This document shows positions 22,681 to 35,137 of a stretch of DNA of 64,000 nucleotides, in pieces; within the stretch, counting starts at the first letter, position 1; each line of letters starts with the position of its first letter. The position numbers and the translations under genes are program-made. Under the pieces are notes generated by a model, which was given only the letters and a program-made list of their open reading frames with translations, ran no database searches and was not told where the DNA came from. The DNA is from Trifolium pratense (Eukaryota; Streptophyta; Magnoliopsida; Fabales; Fabaceae): contig NC_060060.1 of assembly GCF_020283565.1 (NCBI RefSeq), positions 73,455,257-73,519,256 on the forward strand, written 5' to 3'.

Positions 22681-23669
22681 TGTTGGTGTTTTGATTGGCT
22701 ACATTTTGCAAAAGCCAACCAGCCAGATGCTGGACTGAGGTGATGTAGCATCATCGTACAACATCCTGATGCTCTGTTTTCGTGCAGAATTTTTATTTCA
22801 AATCTTAGTCAAGATTTGCTTCAATTATATATTCAAGCACGTGCGCCTGGGCAAAACGAGTCTTGCTCAGCAAGTTTTATTGAAGTCGGCTGAAGAAATG
22901 TTATTAAAAACAAAAATATAATTATATTATATTTTTGAGTTTTTTTTGTTTAGTCACACATGAAACAAACAAATTATATTTTTGAAAATAATATAGGGTT
23001 GGGCCGCAATTCCTACAGCTGTATTTGTCTGAAGACCTAGCTTGCACATCAAGACAATTGAAGACTATAAATATGTGAAGCCTCAAGCTATTCTACTCGT
23101 GTGTTCTAAACCTTGTATTACAAAAAGTGTGCGTTTTTAGGGTTTAGAGATTGTGTGTTTTGTGAGCCTTTCTTGTGTCGATTGGATGCAAGTTTAGGAC
23201 TAGGTTTTGGTTGTTTATTGTAAGCTACTCCTAAGCTTTGAAGCACGGAGTTAGTGTGTGTGATTCACTCATAAGCTTTTAAGCAAGAGTGTGGTCTAGT
23301 TTCTAGGAGAGTGTCTTCATCTTGATTGTTATTGTTGACAGCAACATAGTACGTGTTGTTAGAGGGGATTTGGGACAGGGTCTCATTATCTAAGAGGTTC
23401 TTAGGTAGGATTGCACGGGTAGTGTCTAGGTGATAAGTCAAGTACCGTGTGTTGGTCGAGGGCTTTGAACTAGAGCTATTATAGTGGATTCATTCCTGGA
23501 TTGGTATCCCCCAGAGTAGGTGACGTTGCACTGAACTGGGTTAACAACTGTCCGTGTTATTTATTATTTTGCAATTTATTTATTTATTTACTGTGTTCTG
23601 CGACTGTCTTGCTGCAACATATGCTATAGCATCTTGTGCAGCATTATGTTCACTGCGTGCCAGATTTCA
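22681..23669 (+). repeat. 5' LTR of Sirevirus C
   Basis: Starts TGTTGGTGTTTTGATTGGCT, homologous to the start of element A's LTR (TGTTGGATATTTGAATTGGC), and ends CCAGATTTCA. Length 989 bp versus 1007 bp in A. TATAAATA at 23066-23073 is the likely LTR TATA box. Confidence 0.85.
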
Positions 23670-23691
23670 ATTGGCATCAGAGCAGACACCC
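23670..23691 (+). promoter_or_regulatory. Primer-binding site of Sirevirus C
   Basis: ATTGGCATCAGAGCAGACAC follows the LTR directly; TGG(C/T)ATCAGAGC is complementary to the 3' end of initiator tRNA-Met, the usual Copia primer. Confidence 0.85.
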
Positions 23692-23721
23692 TTTCTGGTT
23701 ATAGGGTGAGCTCCATGGAGA

Positions 23722-26700
23722 ATGTCTGGCAACATGGACAAAGAAGGAGGGCTTGTAAGCAGACCACCGCTTCTCGTTGGTGTCTCCAACTATGATTATT
23801 GGAAATCACGCATGATTGCTTTCCTAAAATCTATGGATAGCAAAACTTGGAAAGCTGTTCTGAAAGGATGGGACCCCCCTGTGGTCATGGACAAAGATGG
23901 AAAGCCAACACTTGAACTAAAAGCTGAGGAGGACTGGTCTAAAGAAGAAGATGAGCTTGCTTTGGGAAACTCAAAAGCATTATATGCATTATACAATGGG
24001 GTAGACAAACACATCTTCAAACTGATCAAAAAATGCGTCTCAGCAAAGAAAGCTTGGAAGATTCTTGAAACTGTTCATGAAGGTACCCCTAAGGTAAAAA
24101 TGTCTAAATTACAGATCCTTACTACTCAGTTTGAAAATTTACGTATGAAGGATGAGGAAACTATTCAAGATTTTCATATGACTATTCTAGATTATGATAA
24201 TCAATTTGATTCTTTGGGGGAGAAAATTCCCGAAGAAAAGTCAGTAAGGAAAATGCTCAGATCTCTTCCAAAGAAGTTTGATATGAAAGTCACAGCTATG
24301 GAAGAAGCCAAAGACATATCTCAGATGAAGCTGGATGAACTGGTTGGATCACTCCAAACTTATGAAAGTACTGCAAATGAAAGAATTGAAAAGAAAAATA
24401 AGAGCATTGCCTTCTTATCTAAAAATAATGAAGAAGATCTAGAGGATGAAGAAGAATCTAATGAGAGTATCTCTGAGGCTATGGTGTTATTGGGAAAACA
24501 ATTCAACAAAGTTTTGAAACGAATGGATAAAAGACCCAGATCAAATTTCAAAAATAATGCTCCAGGCACTATGCGCAGCAATGAAAATCAAGGAAAACAA
24601 AAGAGTGATGAAAAATCAAACTTAAACAGGAACATTCGATGCCATGAATGTGAAGGATATGGTCACATCAGACCTGAATGTCCAACATATCAGAAGAGAA
24701 CAAAGAAAGGGCTAACTGTCAGTTGGTCTGAGGATGATGATTCAGAAGATGATACAACATCTGTAACTGCTAAACATATCTCAGTCTTAACAGGTATTGT
24801 TACATCTGATACAGAATCTTATGATGGAGAGGTAACCTATGAAGAACTTGCTGATTCCTACAAGGAACTTTGTCTTAAGAGTGAAGAAATATGCAGGGTC
24901 AGTGAGAAACAAAAGGTAACCATCAATGAGTTAAAAGCAGAAAAATTTGAAAATATATCAAAGATGGAGGAACTTCAAAAGAAAGTAAATTATCTATCCT
25001 CTGATCTTGAAGAAGCTAAGGAAGTCATTGAAAAATTAAATGCTGACATTTAGCGACTGAGAAAATTCTCTGACATGCTGTATAAAGATGATGATCATCT
25101 TGACAAACTTCATAAAGCTGATGGTCAACTGGAAGAAATCTTAGAGAAAAATGTTCGAAAGCCTAAAAATATTGGGCTTAGCTATGAGAATGTCAACAAA
25201 TTCAAAAAATACAGTCCTGACCTCATGTACATGGATCCTAGAGAAACTCAGAAGCAAAGGATGCCTTACCAGAAGCCGCAGCATCATCAGCAGCATCTCC
25301 TGTCAAGAAACAGAAGAAAACACCATTCTTGGAGATGTCACTACTGTGGTAGAAAAGGGCATATAAGGCCTTTCTGCTACAAACTTTTTGGGTACCCTAA
25401 CCGACGTCCTCAGCATAAACCAGTTTCCACAACTCCCTCCACTCAACAAGAATGGAAGCCTAAAGTTGAAAATGAGAAGACAAGTGATACAACTCAACCT
25501 GAGAAAGAGATTACTGCTCTGATTGCTCACACATCACTTAGAGCCTCATCAAGGGAAGACTGGTACTTCGATAGTGGCTGCTCAAGACACATGACCGGAA
25601 TAAGTAAATTTCTTGTCGGTATAAAGTCTTATTCAACCAGCTTTGTAACTTTTGGTGATGGTGCTAAAGGAGAAATTGTTGGGATAGGGGAGCTCAAAAG
25701 TAATAGCTTGCCTAAACTAAACAATGTGCTGTTAGTAAGAGGATTGACTGCAAATTTGATAAGCATCAATCAACTATGCGACCAAGGAATGAAAGTAAAC
25801 TTCACCAAGTCTGAATGTTTGGTTACAAGTAACGAAGGTGAGATTTTGATGAGGGGTGTCAGATCAAAAGACAACTGCTACCTATGGGTGCCCCAAGAAG
25901 AAGCAAATATGTCAACATGCTTAATCACGAAAGAAGATGAAGTAAAACTATGGCACCAAAAGCTTGGTCATCTTAATCTAAGAAGCATGAAGAAAGCAAT
26001 ATCTAAAAAAGCCATCAGAGGTCTACCAAATCTCAAAATTGAAGAAGGAAGCATATGTGGTGACTGTCAAATTGGAAAACAAACCAAGATGCCACATCCA
26101 AAGCTACAACATCTTACCACCACCAGAGTTCTTGAGCTTCTACACATGGATTTGATGGGTCCTATGCAAACTGAAAGCTTAGGAGGAAAAAGGTATGCTT
26201 ATGTTGTTGTTGATGACTTCTCTAGATACACCTGGATAAATTTTATTAGGAAGAAATCAGAAACCTTTGATGTGTTCAAAGATCTGTGTATTCAACTTCA
26301 AAGGGAGAAAAATAATGTTGTATTAAGGATCAGAAGTGATCATGGTAAGGTGTTTGAAAACTCAAGATTTTCTGACTTCTGTGCCTCTGAAGGTATTATG
26401 CATGAATTCTCATCTCCCATTACACCACAACAAAATGGTGTAGGAGAAAGAAAGAATAGAACTCTACAAGAGTCTGCAAGAGTAATGTTACATGCAAAGA
26501 AACTTTCTCATGGTTTTTGGGCAGAAGCTATGAATACTGCTTGCTACATTCATAATCGTGTCACCTTGAGATCTGGAACTACATCTACTCTGTACGAATT
26601 ATGGAAAGATAGAAAACCTACTGTTAAGCATTTTCATGTGTTTGGAAGTAAATGTTATATCTTGTCTGATAGAGAACCAAGAACCAAAATGGACCCTAAA

Positions 26701-28605
26701 AGTGATGAAGGCATATTCTTGGGATACTCAACAAATAGCAGAGCCTACAGAGTATACAACTGCAGAACCAAAACCATGATGGAATCTATAAATGTGGTAA
26801 TAGATGATACTTCAAGTAAAACTGCTAAAGATGATACAAAAGAAGCTGCAGCATTTATCCCAGGTGGTGAAAATTCTGAAACTATTGAGGAATCCAAGAA
26901 TGATACAGAGGTTACCACATCTGAACAAATCTCTGCTACTCCAAGGAAAGGGCCATCCACACGTACTCAAAAGAATCATCCTACAGATCAAATTATTGGT
27001 AACCCTAATCAAGGAATTACCACTAGAAGGGCACTTGACTTGGTTTCTAATGCTTGCTTTGTGTCTAAGTTTGAACCCAAAAATGTGAAGGAAGCCATAA
27101 CTGATGAGTTTTGGATAAATGCTATGCAAGAAGAACTAAATCAGTTTAAAAGGAATGAAGTTTGGGACTTAGTTCCTAGACCAGAAAATGCAAATGTGAT
27201 TGGTACCAAGTGGGTCTACAAGAATAAGTCTGATGAAAGTGGGACTGTGACCAGGAACAAAGCAAGGCTGGTGGCACAAGGATATTCACAGATTGAAGGG
27301 ATAGATTTTGATGAGACCTTTGCTCCGGTTGCTCGTCTTGAATCCATTAGACTACTTCTAGGAGTGGCATGCATTCTAAAATTCAAGTTATTTCAAATGG
27401 ATGTGAAAAGTGCCTTCCTTAATGGGTACTTAAATGAAGAAGTATATGTGGAACAACCAAAGGGGTTTGTTGATCCAAGCTTTCCTAATCATGTTTACAA
27501 ATTGAAGAAAGCACTATATGGATTAAAACAAGCACCTCGAGCATGATATGAAAGATTAACTGAGTTTCTTATTAGTCAAGGCTACCAGAAGGGAGGAAAT
27601 GACAAGACTCTATTTGTGAAAGAAGATCAAGGAAAATTTTTGATAGCACAAATCTATGTTGATGACATTGTCTTTGGAGGAATGTCTAGTAAGATGGTAC
27701 AGCATTTCGTGCAGCAAATGCAGTCTGAGTTTGAGATGAGTCTTGTAGGTGAACTAACCTACTTCCTTGGACTCCAAGTAAAGCAGATGGAAGATACTAT
27801 TTTTATCTCTCAAAGCAAGTATGCAAGAAATATAGTGAAAAAGTTTGGTATGGAAGGTGCTGCTCACAAAAGAACACCTGCAGCAACTCATTTAAAGCTT
27901 ACCAAAGATGAAAAAGGAGTTGATGTTGATCAAAGTCTTTATAGAAGCATGATAGGAAGCTTATTGTATCTTACAGCCAGCAGGCCAGATATTACTTTTG
28001 CTGTAGGAGTATGTGCTAGGTACCAAGCTGAGCCAAAGATGAGTCATCTTGCTCAAGTGAAAAGAATTTTGAAGTATGTGAATGGTACATGTGACTATGG
28101 GATCTTGTATACTCATGGTGAGAATTCTATGCTAGTGGGGTATTGTGATGCTGATTGGGCAGGTTGTGCAGATGATAGAAAAAGTACCTCAGGAGCTTGT
28201 TTCTTTTTATGCAACAATCTTATATCTTGGTTCAGCAAGAAACAGAACTGTGTATCTTTATCTACAGCTGAAGCTGAGTACATAGCTGCTACTAGTAGCT
28301 GCTCCCAGCTATTATGGATGAAACAAATGTTGTTGGAGTACAATGTGGTACAAGATGATATGGCATTGTACTGTGACAATCTCAGTGCAATCAATATTTC
28401 AAAGAATCCAATCCAACATAGCAGGACGAAGCATATTGATATTAGGCACCACTTTATTAGAGATCTAGTTGAAGAAGGTATTGTGACTCTTGAGCATATT
28501 TCAACTGAAGAACAGTTGGCTGATATTTTTACTAAGGCTCTAGATGCAGTTCAATTTGAAAAATTGCGAGGCAAACTTGGTATTTGTCTGTTTGAAGATT
28601 TGTAG
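23722..28605 (+). pseudogene. Sirevirus C gag-pol, with two premature stops
   Basis: One long frame with domains in Copia order: gag; a CCHC knuckle (CHECEGYGHIRPEC, residue about 307); a second knuckle ([14 protein letters not shown], near 25336); aspartic protease ([13 protein letters not shown], near 25561); integrase (HLDL-like [23 protein letters not shown]); reverse transcriptase ([11 protein letters not shown] and YVDDIVFGG); and RNase H ([16 protein letters not shown]). The frame is broken by in-frame TAG at 25051-25053, between gag coiled-coil and second knuckle, and by TGA at 27544-27546 inside reverse transcriptase, where element A has a sense codon. It ends at the TAG at 28603. 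The ATG at 23722 is close behind the primer site. Confidence 0.93.
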
Positions 28606-28611
28606 CAGTTA
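28603..28611 (+). promoter_or_regulatory. Leaky-stop (readthrough) context UAG-CAG-UUA
   Basis: The pol stop is TAG followed by CAGTTA, fitting the UAG-CAR-YYA context of tobamovirus-type readthrough. The next frame continues in phase into the envelope-like region. SIRE1 of soybean is known to use stop-codon suppression at this point. The same nine bases occur in element A (49280-49288). Confidence 0.8.
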
Positions 28612-30522
28612 CAGCACAAAAGGCGTGCAGTTGAAGTGTTTCTCCTCACTTCATTCATTGGTGCACGCAAATTAAGGGAAGTAATCCAAAACTTCCATAA
28701 CTTCCCCTTTCACGCGCTACAACTTCATCATTTCCTCTATCACATTATCTCTCTCCATTCTCTCTCTTCAACAACCTCTCAACTTCTTCCATTAACCTCC
28801 ATTATTGAGAACCTCCATCAAAGTCCAACAAACATCATGTCAAGCTCTCAAAATCCCTCTCATGCAAAGAACGACGATACCACACCCGCATATGATTCTC
28901 TTCCTCAACAAATCACCATCGCCTATCCAATTTCAACGGTCTTTCCTGAAGAAATAATGAAGACGAAGAAGACCACAACGAAGAAAAGCTCTAAAGGAAG
29001 TCAATCAACTTCTCGTGCGTCATCTGATCCGAAGAAAGCCGGTAAGAAATCTAAATCTAAATCTACACCTAAGGCTGTTCATACGATGCGTGAATTGTAT
29101 CTTGATAGTCCGGTTGATTCGAATGTTGATCTTAATGCTGAAGCATCTGTATCTAGTAAGAAAAATTTAAGTTTGGAATTTGATTTAACTGAAACCCTAG
29201 GATTAGAAAACCCTAGGTCTGCTGAGAAATTGGGGAAAGCCTCTTTGGAAACCCCTGATGTTGCTATTGATGATATTGGCGCCACCTCTAACGCCAATCT
29301 TGAGTCTAAGATGACATTTGGTGAGAAAATAGTTTCTGAGCAAGATGCTGCATATGATGCTACAGCATCTGCAGGACATGTTGATGTTTGTGCTTCTATA
29401 GTACCTGATTCACCGGACAAGTCTGTGCTTCCTGATAATGAGAAATGTACTGAAACCAACATCCCTGGTGATGTCACTATTTAGGATAAGGGTAAAACAA
29501 CTGAAGATGTGTCTGATACAAGAGGGACAAATATGATTGATGTTGAAAGTCTCAAATTCAAAGGTACTCCTGTGACTAGGGCTGGTATTACTAGAAGGCT
29601 GAGAAGTAGTACTGGAAAGGATGTAGCCACTCCCTCTGACACTACCAAAGCTACATTTGGGCCTAAGAAACAATGGAGCAAGGTCACTATAGCTTCTAAA
29701 AGTAAGAAGAAAATTTTGAAGAGGAAGACTATTTCCTCTAGTGATTCTGACTATGAGGAAGACCAGGATGCTGAAGCATCTCCTGCAGCATCCTCTTAAA
29801 AATCTGCTAAGAGAAGAAGGATGCCCCCTAATATACCATCTGTACCCATTGATAATATCTCTTTTCACTGTGTTGAAAATGCTGACAGATGGAAATTTGT
29901 GGTCAAAAGAAGATTGGCTGTAGAAAGAAACCTCAGTGAAGAATTCTTGAAATGCCAAGATATTATGAGTCTAATAGAGGAAGCAGGGCTGATAAAGACT
30001 GTGTCTGAGTTGGGAAAATGCTATGAGAAATTGACCAGAGAGTTCTTGGTGAACATCCCAACTGACTGTAATAATCCCCTCAGTCCTGAATACTTGAAGG
30101 TATTTGTAAGGGGAAAATGTGTTGAATTTTCACCAGCCATCATCAATCAACATCTGTGTAGATGTGTTGATCCTGCACCAGAGTTGGAGGTGTCAATTAA
30201 TGATGTGTGGCCAAAAGCTGGGAAATTGTCTGCTGCAAAATTGACCACAAAGTATGCTCTGCTGAACAAAATTGTTGCAGCCAACTGGGTTCCCACTACA
30301 CACTCCAATAGTGTAGCTACAGGTTTGGCTAAACTCATCTATGCCATAGGTACTAGTACTGTTTTTGATTATGGCACCTATATATTTAATGCAACAATTC
30401 TACATGGTTCCTCTACTGCTATAAAGATGCCAATAGCTTTTCCCACCTTGATCTGTGATATTATTTTTTCCCAACATCCTGATATCTGCACTAAGTCTGA
30501 TGTGCCTGTCACTAGGCATGGC
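28606..30522 (+). pseudogene. Sirevirus C envelope-like region
   Basis: The frame continues in phase after the leaky stop and is homologous to the 807-codon region of element A. It opens with a hydrophobic/His-rich stretch, then a Lys/Ser/Thr-rich low-complexity part, then a conserved globular part (EFLVNIPTDCNNPLSPEYLK; VFVRGKCVEFSPAIINQHL; KMPIAFPTLICDIIF). Stops at 29482-29484 (TAG) and 29797-29799 (TAA) interrupt it in frame. It ends mid-domain at the junction 30522/30523. The name 'envelope-like' follows the SIRE literature; no membrane-fusion features were identified here. Confidence 0.8.
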
Positions 30523-30710
30523 AACAGAACCCGTACCCGCGGGTACCCGCCCGAACCCACCCCGAGTTTGACGGGGAAAAACCGATTTGACTGGGTTTGG
30601 GTTCGGGTTTGGGTTTTCCCCGATTTCAAAACATGGGGATGGGGCGGGTAACGGAGATATTGGTACCCACCCCGAACCCGTCCCCGAACCCGCCCGTTTA
30701 TATAAAATTA
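30523..30710. mobile_element. One end of a hAT-type element
   Basis: Begins TAGGCATGGCAACAGAACCC, like the TAGGGGTGGCAA-type ends of plant hAT elements, and is followed by dense subterminal repeats of GGGTTYGGG/CCCGAACCC and GGGTACCC. It interrupts the Sirevirus C frame exactly at this point. The inverted partner end was not found in the window, so size and TSD are unknown. Confidence 0.5.
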
Positions 30711-31639
30711 CTATATTATCCCTATTTATTTATAATGTCACAAATCATATAACTCATCTTCTTGCTTCCCAATTCCCACTTCACGTCTTTGCCACTTCCC
30801 ACTTCCACCTAATTCTCTTTCTCACTTCCAATAATTTCACTTCCCAACAAGCAGTAATGATTCCTTCTCTCTCAATTCCATTCCAAGCTTTTCAAGTTCT
30901 ACACATCTTATATTGCTATGTTTCATTTTCTTATATATATTACCCCTTCAAGGCTTCGACTCCTTCATCTCCTTCAACGGAAAGTCCAGAACGAATTACA
31001 ACCTTCAAGGCTTCAACTCCTCATCAGTATTCTTCTTATAGTAAGTTTTACTCTTCAATTTTTATTGTTTTTGCTTTAAAATCATAAATCCCTAAAGAAA
31101 AATTGAACTTTAATCTTTCTATTCATCGTCTGAACTCTAAAATTAACCATTGTAATATAGATTGATACATTTGATTTTGTTTAATTTAGACCAAGTTCAA
31201 ATTATTGAAACAAAAAGCCTCAATTTTTGTGGTTGTTAGTTGATTTTCTATCTTTGTGCGTGAAACAAAATAGCCCCAATTTTTGTTGTTGTTAGTTTTT
31301 TTTTATAAGCTTTGTTTTTTTGTTTTTTTTTATTGACAATTTATATTAAATTTATTGACAATTTATATTATTTTTATAATTTTACCGTTTAGCATTTCCT
31401 AAAAAAAAGAAAAGAATTTTGGAATTGAAGAAAATAATAGATTAATAGTGCTCAAAAAACTAAATGGATCACGGATCACGTGGCTAAGCTAGCGTCATGG
31501 AAAAAAGGTGACAGCACGTTGGAGGGGTCCACAAAAGAAATCACCGTCACCTGGCTGGCTCTGTCTGTTGTCTAAAAATATAAAAAGTAAAATAAAATTG
31601 ATTCTCCATGTACCATCCAAATCTAGGTAGTATTATTTT
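30711..31639. other. Unassigned sequence beyond the hAT-like end
   Basis: CT-rich and then AT-rich sequence; 30750-31040 resembles a plant 5' UTR (CTTCCCACTTCCACC-type runs) with a possible donor near 31037. No recognisable protein. It could be the 5' part of the hAT element. Confidence 0.3.
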
Positions 31640-31935
31640 GGCGTAAAATGGTCCCTTAAAAATATTTTTGGTTTTAGATTGGTCCCTTAAAGAAAAAAAT
31701 GATCCAAATAGGTCCCTTAAAAAAAAAGTTTGAATAGGTCCCTTAAAGACATCTCCGTTAATCAGTTTGGTCCCTAAAAAGAGGTCTAAATATGACTAAA
31801 CTGATTAACGGAGATGTCTTTAAGGGACCTATTCGGACTTTTTTTTCTTTAAGGGAACTATTTGGACCTTTTTTTCTTTAAGGGACCAATCTGAAACCAA
31901 AAATATCTTTAAAGAACAATTTTACTAATTAAGCC
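31640..31935. mobile_element. Mutator-type MITE
   Basis: Almost the whole element is an inverted repeat: the left arm carries AAATGGTCCCTTAAAAATAT and the ATCTCCGTTAATCAGTTTGG word, the right arm their complements. Both flanks carry TATTATTTT (31631-31639 and 31936-31944), a 9-bp TSD typical of Mutator-like elements. Confidence 0.9.
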
Positions 31936-31944
31936 TATTATTTT

Positions 31945-32148
31945 CCAATTTCCAAAACTTTCTATTTTTACTGTACGTTATATTTTTCAAATCTTTTTTA
32001 TGTATTGTATTGTCACTGTGCTTTTACAATTGTACTAATAAACACCAACTACTATTCAGGTGTTGAGATGAGACCGACGATTGCTAACTTTTAATTGGAC
32101 TACGACGCCCTGCAGCCTGCCGCCGGCCATGCCCCTTGCATTTATATA
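31945..32148. other. Short spacer, no gene seen
   Basis: AT-rich sequence followed by a GC-rich patch near 32104-32136 (CCTGCAGCCTGCCGCCGGCC). No feature assigned. Confidence 0.4.
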
Positions 32149-32267
32149 TACTCCTCCGATCTTATATATAAGAAAAAATTGACTTTTTAAATTCATTTTA
32201 GAATTAATGTATTTATATAATAATATAGTCTAAATACATCAATTTATATATAAGACCGGAGAAAGTA
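32149..32267. mobile_element. Diverged Stowaway-like MITE
   Basis: Ends CTCCTCCGATCTTATATATA and, inverted, CTTTCTCCGGTCTTATATAT, with TA on both sides. It is more diverged than the members at 1042 and 10305. Confidence 0.65.
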
Positions 32268-32808
32268 CTATCTATTTTGAAATTCGGTGTACAAAAAAAA
32301 AGTTAACTGAATAAAAAAAGTTATGTAAAAAAAAATATATTCTAAAGTTACTATGTTTGTTTAATTCTCAGTTTCACGGTAAATAATAATAATAAAAAGA
32401 CATTCTATAAAATAAAATAATAAATTCAAATTCACAGTGAACTGTTCTGTTTGAATAAACAATGGTTTACCAATCTTTCCTGATTTCGGCCGATTCACAT
32501 TGATTTCCATCGATTTGATAACATGGTTGGTCCGATAACCAGACCAGACTGATTAGTGATTACTCCTCTGATTCTCAGTTCGACCGGCCGATCTGATTTC
32601 TAAAACACTGGTTTTGGATATTGCTTTCAATCAAAAGAGATTTTATGTTGCTTCTGTTTATACTAGCACTTCATATCTGCAAATAAGATTGTTATTTGCT
32701 AATTTATCGAGTTTGCAAGGGCAGTATGTGGGTCCTTGAATGTTCATTTGGAGACTTTAATGATGTACTCGGTGCCCATGAAAAGTGAGGTAGAAGGTTA
32801 TCATCTAA
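32268..32808. other. Spacer with a possible hAT end
   Basis: AT-rich, then CCGGCCGATCTGATTTCTAAAACACTGG near 32584-32611, whose inverse resembles the TGTTTTAGAAA... ends of the hAT family at 3365-4352. No partner end was found. Confidence 0.3.
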
Positions 32809-32838
32809 CCATGTACAATGGTCTCAACACCAAAATAT

Positions 32839-33030
32839 GGGAGCTTCTAGGGTGAAGTCACAAAACTGACTTCTTAAAAGAAGTCAGGTCAATTGTCCAA
32901 TAGGAAGATAGCTGATTCCACATCAGCGTGTTATGAAGGTTCATGGTGAGTCTTTTTATTAAAAGTTTTGGTTATTGCAAATCAGTCCCCATTAAAGTTA
33001 ATAATAATTTTCTAGTTTACAACTAAAAAC
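32839..33030. repeat. Left TIR of the large Mutator-like element
   Basis: Diverged inverted copy of the right TIR (about 62830-63018). The first 50 bp match well (TTCTAGG, GAAGTCA, AAACTGACTT, AAAGAAGTC); similarity resumes in TGCAAATCAGTCCC and falls off after about 190 bp. Confidence 0.8.
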
Positions 33031-33201
33031 AAGTTTTATTTATGAATTAAATTGAATAATAATTTACAAAAATAACAAAGTTTGAATATTTGACAAATTT
33101 ATTTCTCCAATTGAAAACCCTAAATTCCCAAATTCATCGTGTTCTTCATTCTGAACCGTATTCTCCCTGCTCCTCCTTCTCCTCAATCGAACTCTTCGTT
33201 G

Positions 33202-33291
33202 TCCTCCATCTACCCCATCGTATTCATCTCCTCCATCTACCCCATCGTATTCATCTCCTCCATATACCCCATCGTATTCATCTCCTCCATC
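33202..33291. repeat. 27-bp minisatellite, 3.3 copies
   Basis: Units TCCTCCATCTACCCCATCGT plus ATTCATC at 33202, 33229 and 33256 (third with one change), then a partial copy. Overlapping ORFs (YDGVDGGDE repeats on minus) reflect the repeat; a coding role is not supported by any neighbour. Confidence 0.9.
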
Positions 33292-35137
33292 GTACTGTTC
33301 TTTATCCCTCATCTCCTCTGTCGTATTAATCTTTGTCGTCCATCTCATCCTTCGTGTTCTTCTTTGTTATGAATCGCTTATCTTCTACCTTATTGGTCCT
33401 CTTCCCCTCGATTTGTAGCAAATTATAGGTTGTTCGTGTTTCTCTGGTTCGAAACAAGAGTTCAACATCGTCGTTTTCTATCACAGGTAAATTAAATTGA
33501 TTTTAATTTTAGTTCGACAATAATTACTGAATTGAGGTATTTATACTTAGCCAAAAAACGATAGATTTGGAAATAGTTTTTGGTTTTAAAATTGAAGTTG
33601 ATTTGAATTGTTTGCCACAAAGATGATTTGGTATTAGGGTTGTATTTTTATTTAAATATGATTGTAGTTCTTACCCAGTAACTTATGAAATTGGGGATTA
33701 GGGATTGTATGTTCAAATTATCATCATTGAAGCTGATTTCAATCGTTACTCAGAAATATCAATTTTGGGTGAAGGGTTTTGTTGTTAAATTGAATATGAT
33801 TGGAGTTCTTACCCAGCAAAATATGGAAATTGGGGATTAGGGATTGTATGTTCAAATTATTCAATTGTAGCTGATTTTAATTGTCAGCCACAAAGATCAA
33901 TTTTTGGATTAGGGTTGGGTTTTAAATTGAATTTGACTGACCTGAAAATTATGTCATTGGTGATTAGGGTTTGTATGTTTCAAATTCTCTGCTTATTAAT
34001 TTGAAACTAGGGAAATTAGATTCAATAGATTAATAAATTGAATGTGTGGTGTCTGATTTGAATTGGGAATTTCACTGTTTGACACTCTGTTAATATGCCT
34101 ATCAATTTAAAACTGAAATTATAGTGTGATATTATTCAAGTTTAATTTGTGTGGCATTGTTAAATTTGCTGCAGTTAAGTTATGGATAGCAAGGATAGCA
34201 ATGAGTCATCTGTGAGATTCTCAGTAGAGAAAGGAAACAGAGGAGCTAACAATTGATAATTTGAAGTACATGAATGACGTGACTTAGCATAGGAAATTCT
34301 TGACTGTAAATTCTTGGTTGTAAATTCTAAGATATGTTCATCTAATTAAACTTACATTGCATGATATATTATGTTATGCTCCACATTTGAGTTGAACAAT
34401 GTAAAGTAGTTTTTACAATTCTAGGTTGTTCAATGTACCTTAAGGGATTACACAAACAAGTCAAAAATTATTATAATCTGAGTTATTCAACGATTTCGTA
34501 TATAATGCTTTGTACTTAAGTTGAATTTGACATCAATTATGTTAATAAATGAATACATACAAAGTTTTGTTATCTAGAAATACCTAATTTGACGTTGAGT
34601 TAAACTTGCTTATATTAACCAAAGTTTTGTTTTTTTATTTTATTTTGAAGTAGTTTAGAGGGATTCGTAGCATGTTGATTTGAATTCAAAATGTGAAGGA
34701 GAGCATGTGAATGCTAAAGTTCGTTTTCAAAATAGTAGCAAAAGAGGTATGTAATAATAAAAGTTAAATAACGCATGTGTGGGTGTGTAACACAAATTTT
34801 TTAGTTTTAAATTACGTTGGAAACAAGTACATTATGTTTCCATATAATTTTGTATTAAATATGTTGGAAACTAGTAATGTACAAGTAAAGCACAACCAAA
34901 GTAAGTCAAACATATAAAGCACTACCAAAGTAACTCAAACATATAAAACAACCAAAATAATATCCAAAACACTTAAAGAAACTGAAACATCCAAGTGCCA
35001 AAACACATTACAATCCAAAATTAAAGCAACTGAATGAAGTTTGTAAAAGCTTCATGTTACAACCCAAAATTAAATTATAAATCAAAACAAGCATAATGCC
35101 CCAAAGTCTCACGCGTTACCCAACATAGAACACAAAT
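33292..35137. other. Non-coding interior of the Mutator-like element, left part
   Basis: AT-rich. Between 33500 and 33980, related blocks recur (GGGGATTAGGGATTGTATGTTCAAATTAT at about 33694 and 33833), giving two or three diverged units of about 140 bp. A plus-strand exon-like block after TTTGCTGCAG at about 34165 starts MDSKDSNESSVRFSVEKGNR and meets a stop soon after; it is unassigned. 34860-35040 has AAAGCA/ACCAAAGTAACTCAAAC repeats, probably the 3' region of the Ulp1 gene. Confidence 0.4.

Larger units (their letters stand above)
22681..30522 (+). mobile_element. Sirevirus C (SIRE-type Copia), 3' truncated
   Basis: Layout: 5' LTR (22681-23669), primer site, gag, pol, leaky-stop context, envelope-like region. 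It breaks off at 30523, where an unrelated terminal sequence begins. It is homologous throughout to element A on the minus strand. No 3' LTR was found in the window, so the right TSD cannot be read; the left flank is GAGGA. Stops at 25051, 27544, 29482 and 29797 show decay. It is clearly older than element A's last activity. Confidence 0.9.

Noticed and set aside
30587..31087. 166-codon plus-strand ORF after the hAT-like end
   Set aside because: It starts in GGGTTYGGG repeats and has no recognisable domain; likely chance.
33064..33372. Repetitive ORFs (YDGVDGGDE and SSIYPIVF repeats) over the 27-bp minisatellite
   Set aside because: 27 is a multiple of three, so a short tandem repeat keeps frames open on both strands; no neighbour or start supports coding.
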